DNA of 7,978 nt from contig DATLRX010000092.1 of NCBI GenBank assembly GCA_035534435.1, positions 1 to 7,978 of the forward strand, written 5' to 3'. This document shows, one piece after another, positions 5,743-7,978 of the stretch. Positions within the stretch are counted from its first letter, which is position 1. Each line of letters starts with the position of its first letter. The position numbers were made by a program, and so were the translations under genes. The notes beneath the pieces were generated by a model. It was not told the origin of the DNA and did no database searches. It was given only the letters and a program-made list of their open reading frames with translations. Source of the stretch: Palsa-851 sp035534435 (lineage in GTDB: Bacteria; Chloroflexota; Dormibacteria; Aeolococcales; Aeolococcaceae).

Positions 5743-6759
5743 ATGAAGATTCCTGTCATCCGTCTGGCTGTCGTTGCCGCTGTTGGATCCGTCGCTTTGC
5801 TGGCGCAGGCTGCGCTGGCATCCACAACCGTTGTCGTGCCGTCGTCGGCGGCGCTTCCTACGACGCACGTGAGCACTCACGTCAGCGTCGGCCACAGTCC
5901 GTCGCACGGTCGGCCGGCGACGTCGTCAAAGGGTTCCACCGCCGTTCACGTCAGCGCCCCGGCAAACTCTGTGCGCGCTTCCGTGACCGTCAGCGGAGCT
6001 CGCTGCGACGGCATCACCAACAACACTCCCGCGATCCAGGCAGCGGTGGATGCAGCGGGCAAACAGCCCGGTGGGGTCGTCACCATCCCGGCCGGCGTCT
6101 GCGTCCTCCAGGGCAACGTCCACCTCAACACCAAGTACGGGGTCACCGTCGAGGGAGCGGGTGCCACCAACACGTTCCTCGTTCAGCACGCTGCCCAGAA
6201 CATCTTTCAGATCACGTCGCCGGGAAACACCGTCGAGGCAATGAACCTCAATACGTACTCCTTCAACCCGGGGCTGATCCCGATCCGCAAGAGCCCGGTG
6301 CCCGCCGTCCTGTTCAGCAACGCGAGCAATACAACGGTGATGGACATCACCGCTGAGACCGGCTCCGGCTTCGGCATGCGGCTCACCGGCTCCAATCCGT
6401 GCTACGCCTTTCCGATCACCGGGAGCGTGGTGTCGAACGTGACCATGTTCAACCACGGTACGGGTGGCTTCGCTGCGGTGGACATCGATTGCCAGAACGG
6501 CGCGCGCCTGTCCAACATCACCATCCACGGCGGCATCCTGGCGCTGTACAACGACACGAATACCGTGCTGAACACCGAGACCTACTACGGTGTCGCCAAG
6601 TGCCAGCCGGCCTGGTACGTGACCGGCCCGGCCAGCAACATCCTCATCGAGAACGTCGTCTCCTACGCCGGGTTCGGAGTGATCCACGGAACGATCCGCG
6701 GCGCTGCCACCGGGATCACGGTGACCAACCAGACGCGCGGCGTCGGTTCCATGTGCTGA
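5743..6759 (+). CDS. Secreted right-handed beta-helix protein (pectate-lyase-3-like)
   Basis: This 338-residue protein opens with a signal peptide (MKIPVIRLAV, hydrophobic core to about residue 22, cleavage near ALA-S at 26/27). A Ser/Thr/His-rich linker follows (28-80). From residue 88 it shows the N-terminal signature of pectate-lyase-3-type beta-helices: CDGITNNTPAIQAAVDAAG, then GGVVTIPAGVCVL (110-122), the usual strand and cap around a buried edge. Repeating short strands with Asn/Gly turns (for example NTVEAMNLNTY, NTTVMDITAETGSGFGM, ARLSNITIHGG, NILIENVVSYAGFGV) continue to the end. Relatives cut or bind polysaccharide, but no catalytic residues can be assigned, so an adhesin or structural role is equally possible. 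Six cysteines (88, 120, 220, 250, 287, 338) include the final residue. ATG 5743 is fixed by an in-frame TGA at 5728. It lacks a good Shine-Dalgarno. A strong hairpin follows the stop, so it is probably a single-gene transcript. Confidence 0.85.
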   Translation: MKIPVIRLAVVAAVGSVALLAQAALASTTVVVPSSAALPTTHVSTHVSVGHSPSHGRPATSSKGSTAVHVSAPANSVRASVTVSGARCDGITNNTPAIQAAVDAAGKQPGGVVTIPAGVCVLQGNVHLNTKYGVTVEGAGATNTFLVQHAAQNIFQITSPGNTVEAMNLNTYSFNPGLIPIRKSPVPAVLFSNASNTTVMDITAETGSGFGMRLTGSNPCYAFPITGSVVSNVTMFNHGTGGFAAVDIDCQNGARLSNITIHGGILALYNDTNTVLNTETYYGVAKCQPAWYVTGPASNILIENVVSYAGFGVIHGTIRGAATGITVTNQTRGVGSMC

Positions 6760-6785
6760 ACCGGTCGCTGTAAGTCACACCCGTC

Positions 6786-6822
6786 GCTCCCGCCGCTGAG
6801 GAACTCCCTCGACGGCGGGAGC
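6786..6822 (+). terminator. Intrinsic-type terminator hairpin after the beta-helix gene
   Basis: GCTCCCGCCG (6786-6795) and CGGCGGGAGC (6813-6822) form a perfect 10-bp stem. Inside the loop, GAGG (6798-6801) and CCTC (6807-6810) can extend the stem after a two-position mismatch. The tail TTCGTTGT is only moderately T-rich, as is common in high-GC bacteria. It sits 26 bp past the stop codon and isolates the beta-helix gene from the next one. Confidence 0.75.
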
Positions 6823-7009
6823 TTCGTTGTCCAGGCGTTTGCAGCGCTCACGGGAGCCCACTGGCAATTCCATCGCCCTGAAGTGCAATATTCACGGAGC
6901 TTTGCAGCGGGAGGGCTCAGGGGCCAGTAGGGGACAACCGGAGTCTCTCCTTTTGCTTTAGGGGTACTGGACAAAGCTCGGAGATGACGGGCTTCGGGAG
7001 ACAGGGGAA
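6823..7009 (+). other. Leader/promoter region of the Ig-like-repeat gene
   Basis: These 187 bp carry no credible gene. Visible elements are an AT-rich patch GCAATATTCAC (6885-6895) that could serve as a -10, and a 9-bp direct repeat TTTGCAGCG (6838-6846 and 6901-6909). There is also a small hairpin GGAG-TCT-CTCC (6940-6950) followed by TTTT. GGGAG (6996-7000) stands 9 nt before the ATG at 7010 and is a good ribosome site. I found no -35/-10 pair worth naming and no recognised riboswitch core. Confidence 0.4.
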
Positions 7010-7978
7010 ATGAAGGGGCATCAGAGCCATCGGGGCCGCTTGAAGCGTGCCCGGCGGACGATGGCACTGGCTTCGGCGATCGCCATGGCGGCGGGGTTCT
7101 TTGCCGTCGGGCCTCAGTCGGTTTTTGCCGCCTCACCGACGATCACCACGACAGCGCTCCCAACCAGCGGCGCCCTGGGGACGACGCTGAAGGACAGTGC
7201 GGACCTGGAGGGCGCGAGCTCCTTCGATGGGAACGGGTCGATCACCTTCAACCTGTACGCGCCGGGTGACACGACCTGTTCGGGCTCACCGGTCGATAGC
7301 GAGGTCATCAACGGCATCGTCGCCAACGGCACCTACACGACTCCCAACGGCGTTGTCGCCGACGCTGCGGGCACATACAACTGGGTCGCGAGCTTCAGCG
7401 GTGATGTCTACGCGCCGGTGGCCACGGTTTGTACTGATGAGCCGGTGAGCGTGGCCAAGGCGTCACCGACGATCAGCACGCAGCTCAATGCGAACCCGAT
7501 CACGGTGGGGGGCAGCGACTACGACACGGCAGCGCTGGCCGGCTTTGCTCCGGGCGGGAGTGGGGGCACGGTGACCTATACCGCGTACAGCGACAATGGC
7601 TGCACGACCGGCGCCCAGTCCGCCGGCACGGTGACCATCGACGAGAGCACCGGTGTGGCCACGCAGTCGAACTCGGTGAGCTTCACGGCTGCTGGCACCG
7701 TCTCCTGGGAGGCGGTGTTCAACGGTGACACCAACGACAACACGGCGACGAGCGCCTGTGAGCCACTCGTGATATCCAACGCGTCGCCGACGATCGTCAC
7801 CATCTTGAATGCGTCGGCAATCACCGTAGGGGGCACCGACTACGACACCTCGGCGCTGAGCAACTTCGCTTCGGGCGGGAGCGGTGGCACGGTGACGTAT
7901 ACGGTGTACACCGACAACGTCTGCACGACCGCCGTGCAGTCTGGGGGCACGGTGACCATCGACGAGAGCACCGGGGCA
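7010..7978 (+). CDS. Secreted Ig-like-repeat protein, N-terminal part (runs off the window)
   Basis: An open frame of 323 codons starts at ATG 7010 and reaches the window end without a stop, so only the N-terminal part is seen. Residues 1-40 are a signal peptide: a very basic start (KGHQSHRGRLKRARR), a hydrophobic core (TMALASAIAMAAGFFAVG) and cleavage near VFA-A. Then come tandem Ig-like domains opening SPTI: residues 42-151, 152-258 and 259 onward. The first resembles the common bacterial Ig-like repeat (ITFNLYAPGDTTCSG, GTYNWVASFSGD). The next two are near-copies of each other with GGSGGTVTYT and GTVTIDESTG. Each complete repeat has two cysteines 51-52 residues apart (90/141; 198/250), suggesting one disulfide per domain. 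Such repeats form extracellular stalks or adhesins; more repeats and an anchor probably lie beyond the window. GGGAG at 6996-7000 supports the start. Confidence 0.85.
   Translation, partial: MKGHQSHRGRLKRARRTMALASAIAMAAGFFAVGPQSVFAASPTITTTALPTSGALGTTLKDSADLEGASSFDGNGSITFNLYAPGDTTCSGSPVDSEVINGIVANGTYTTPNGVVADAAGTYNWVASFSGDVYAPVATVCTDEPVSVAKASPTISTQLNANPITVGGSDYDTAALAGFAPGGSGGTVTYTAYSDNGCTTGAQSAGTVTIDESTGVATQSNSVSFTAAGTVSWEAVFNGDTNDNTATSACEPLVISNASPTIVTILNASAITVGGTDYDTSALSNFASGGSGGTVTYTVYTDNVCTTAVQSGGTVTIDESTGA
7463..7978 (+). repeat. Tandem 321-bp coding repeat (Ig-like domains 2 and 3)
   Basis: The unit starting at 7463 (107 codons) recurs from 7784 to the window end. A 29-bp stretch at 7625-7653 is identical to 7946-7974, exactly 321 bp apart, and other blocks differ at only a few positions. 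Domain 1 (7133-7462, 110 codons) is the same fold but clearly more diverged. This points to recent unit duplication or homogenisation within the array. Confidence 0.8.

Noticed and set aside
5727..6356. Plus-strand 209-codon frame starting 16 bp before the beta-helix gene in another frame.
   Set aside because: It has a better-placed purine tract, but the predicted protein is basic, Arg/Gly/Gln-rich and featureless. It is kept only as a possible decoy start in the findings.
5926..6687. Minus-strand open frame of 253 codons opposite the beta-helix gene.
   Set aside because: The sequence is rich in Val/Asp/Gly/Arg/His with no motif; the plus strand has a signal peptide and beta-helix signature, so this is an antisense shadow.
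6823..7009. Possible c-di-AMP, c-di-GMP or cobalamin riboswitch upstream of the surface-protein gene.
   Set aside because: The conserved core sequences of these classes could not be aligned to the leader; only isolated GGGGA-type tracts are present.
1..7978. CRISPR arrays, tRNA or rRNA genes, insertion sequences.
   Set aside because: No regularly spaced short repeats, no tRNA-like cloverleaf or rRNA segments noticed by eye, and no transposase-like protein in any frame.

Overview
The window is high-GC DNA with closely packed genes and GC-rich third codon positions. It carries Gram-positive-style secreted proteins with long Thr/Ala linkers, plus actinobacterial-looking Ig-like repeat and phosphoesterase modules. 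I infer a soil- or sediment-type actinobacterium, possibly of a deep lineage such as Thermoleophilia or Acidimicrobiia. No rRNA or marker gene is present to fix this. There is no sign of a phage, an insertion sequence or a CRISPR array.

Layout. Positions 12-1427 (+) encode a membrane-anchored TPR protein. It abuts, with no gap, a PAPS-type sulfotransferase (1428-2438, +). A perfect 10-bp inverted repeat (2431-2456) spans the stop codons of that gene and of a second, related sulfotransferase on the opposite strand (2449-3405, -). The second sulfotransferase lies 13 bp downstream of a large secreted phosphoesterase (3419-5461, -). That protein has a phosphatase domain, a carboxypeptidase-regulatory-like beta-sandwich and a C-terminal beta-rich domain. 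A 281-bp divergent intergenic region (5462-5742) holds a good -10 box for the phosphoesterase operon and several perfect inverted repeats. Next come a secreted right-handed beta-helix protein (5743-6759, +), a strong terminator hairpin (6786-6822), a leader of about 190 bp, and the start of a secreted Ig-like-repeat protein (7010 onward, +). The last gene runs off the window end without a stop.

Working together (inference). Four of the six genes encode exported or membrane proteins, and the other two encode enzymes that transfer sulfate. The set fits synthesis or modification of a sulfated surface molecule (glycan or lipid) together with display of surface proteins: a phosphatase, a beta-helix and an Ig-like stalk. 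The most unusual points are the tail-to-tail pair of diverged sulfotransferase paralogues sharing a hairpin across both stops, the pairing of one of them with a three-module secreted phosphatase, and the odd N-terminus of the TPR protein (two membrane segments followed by an internal lipobox). Nothing here proves a new system. The individual families are known and the combination is the interesting part.
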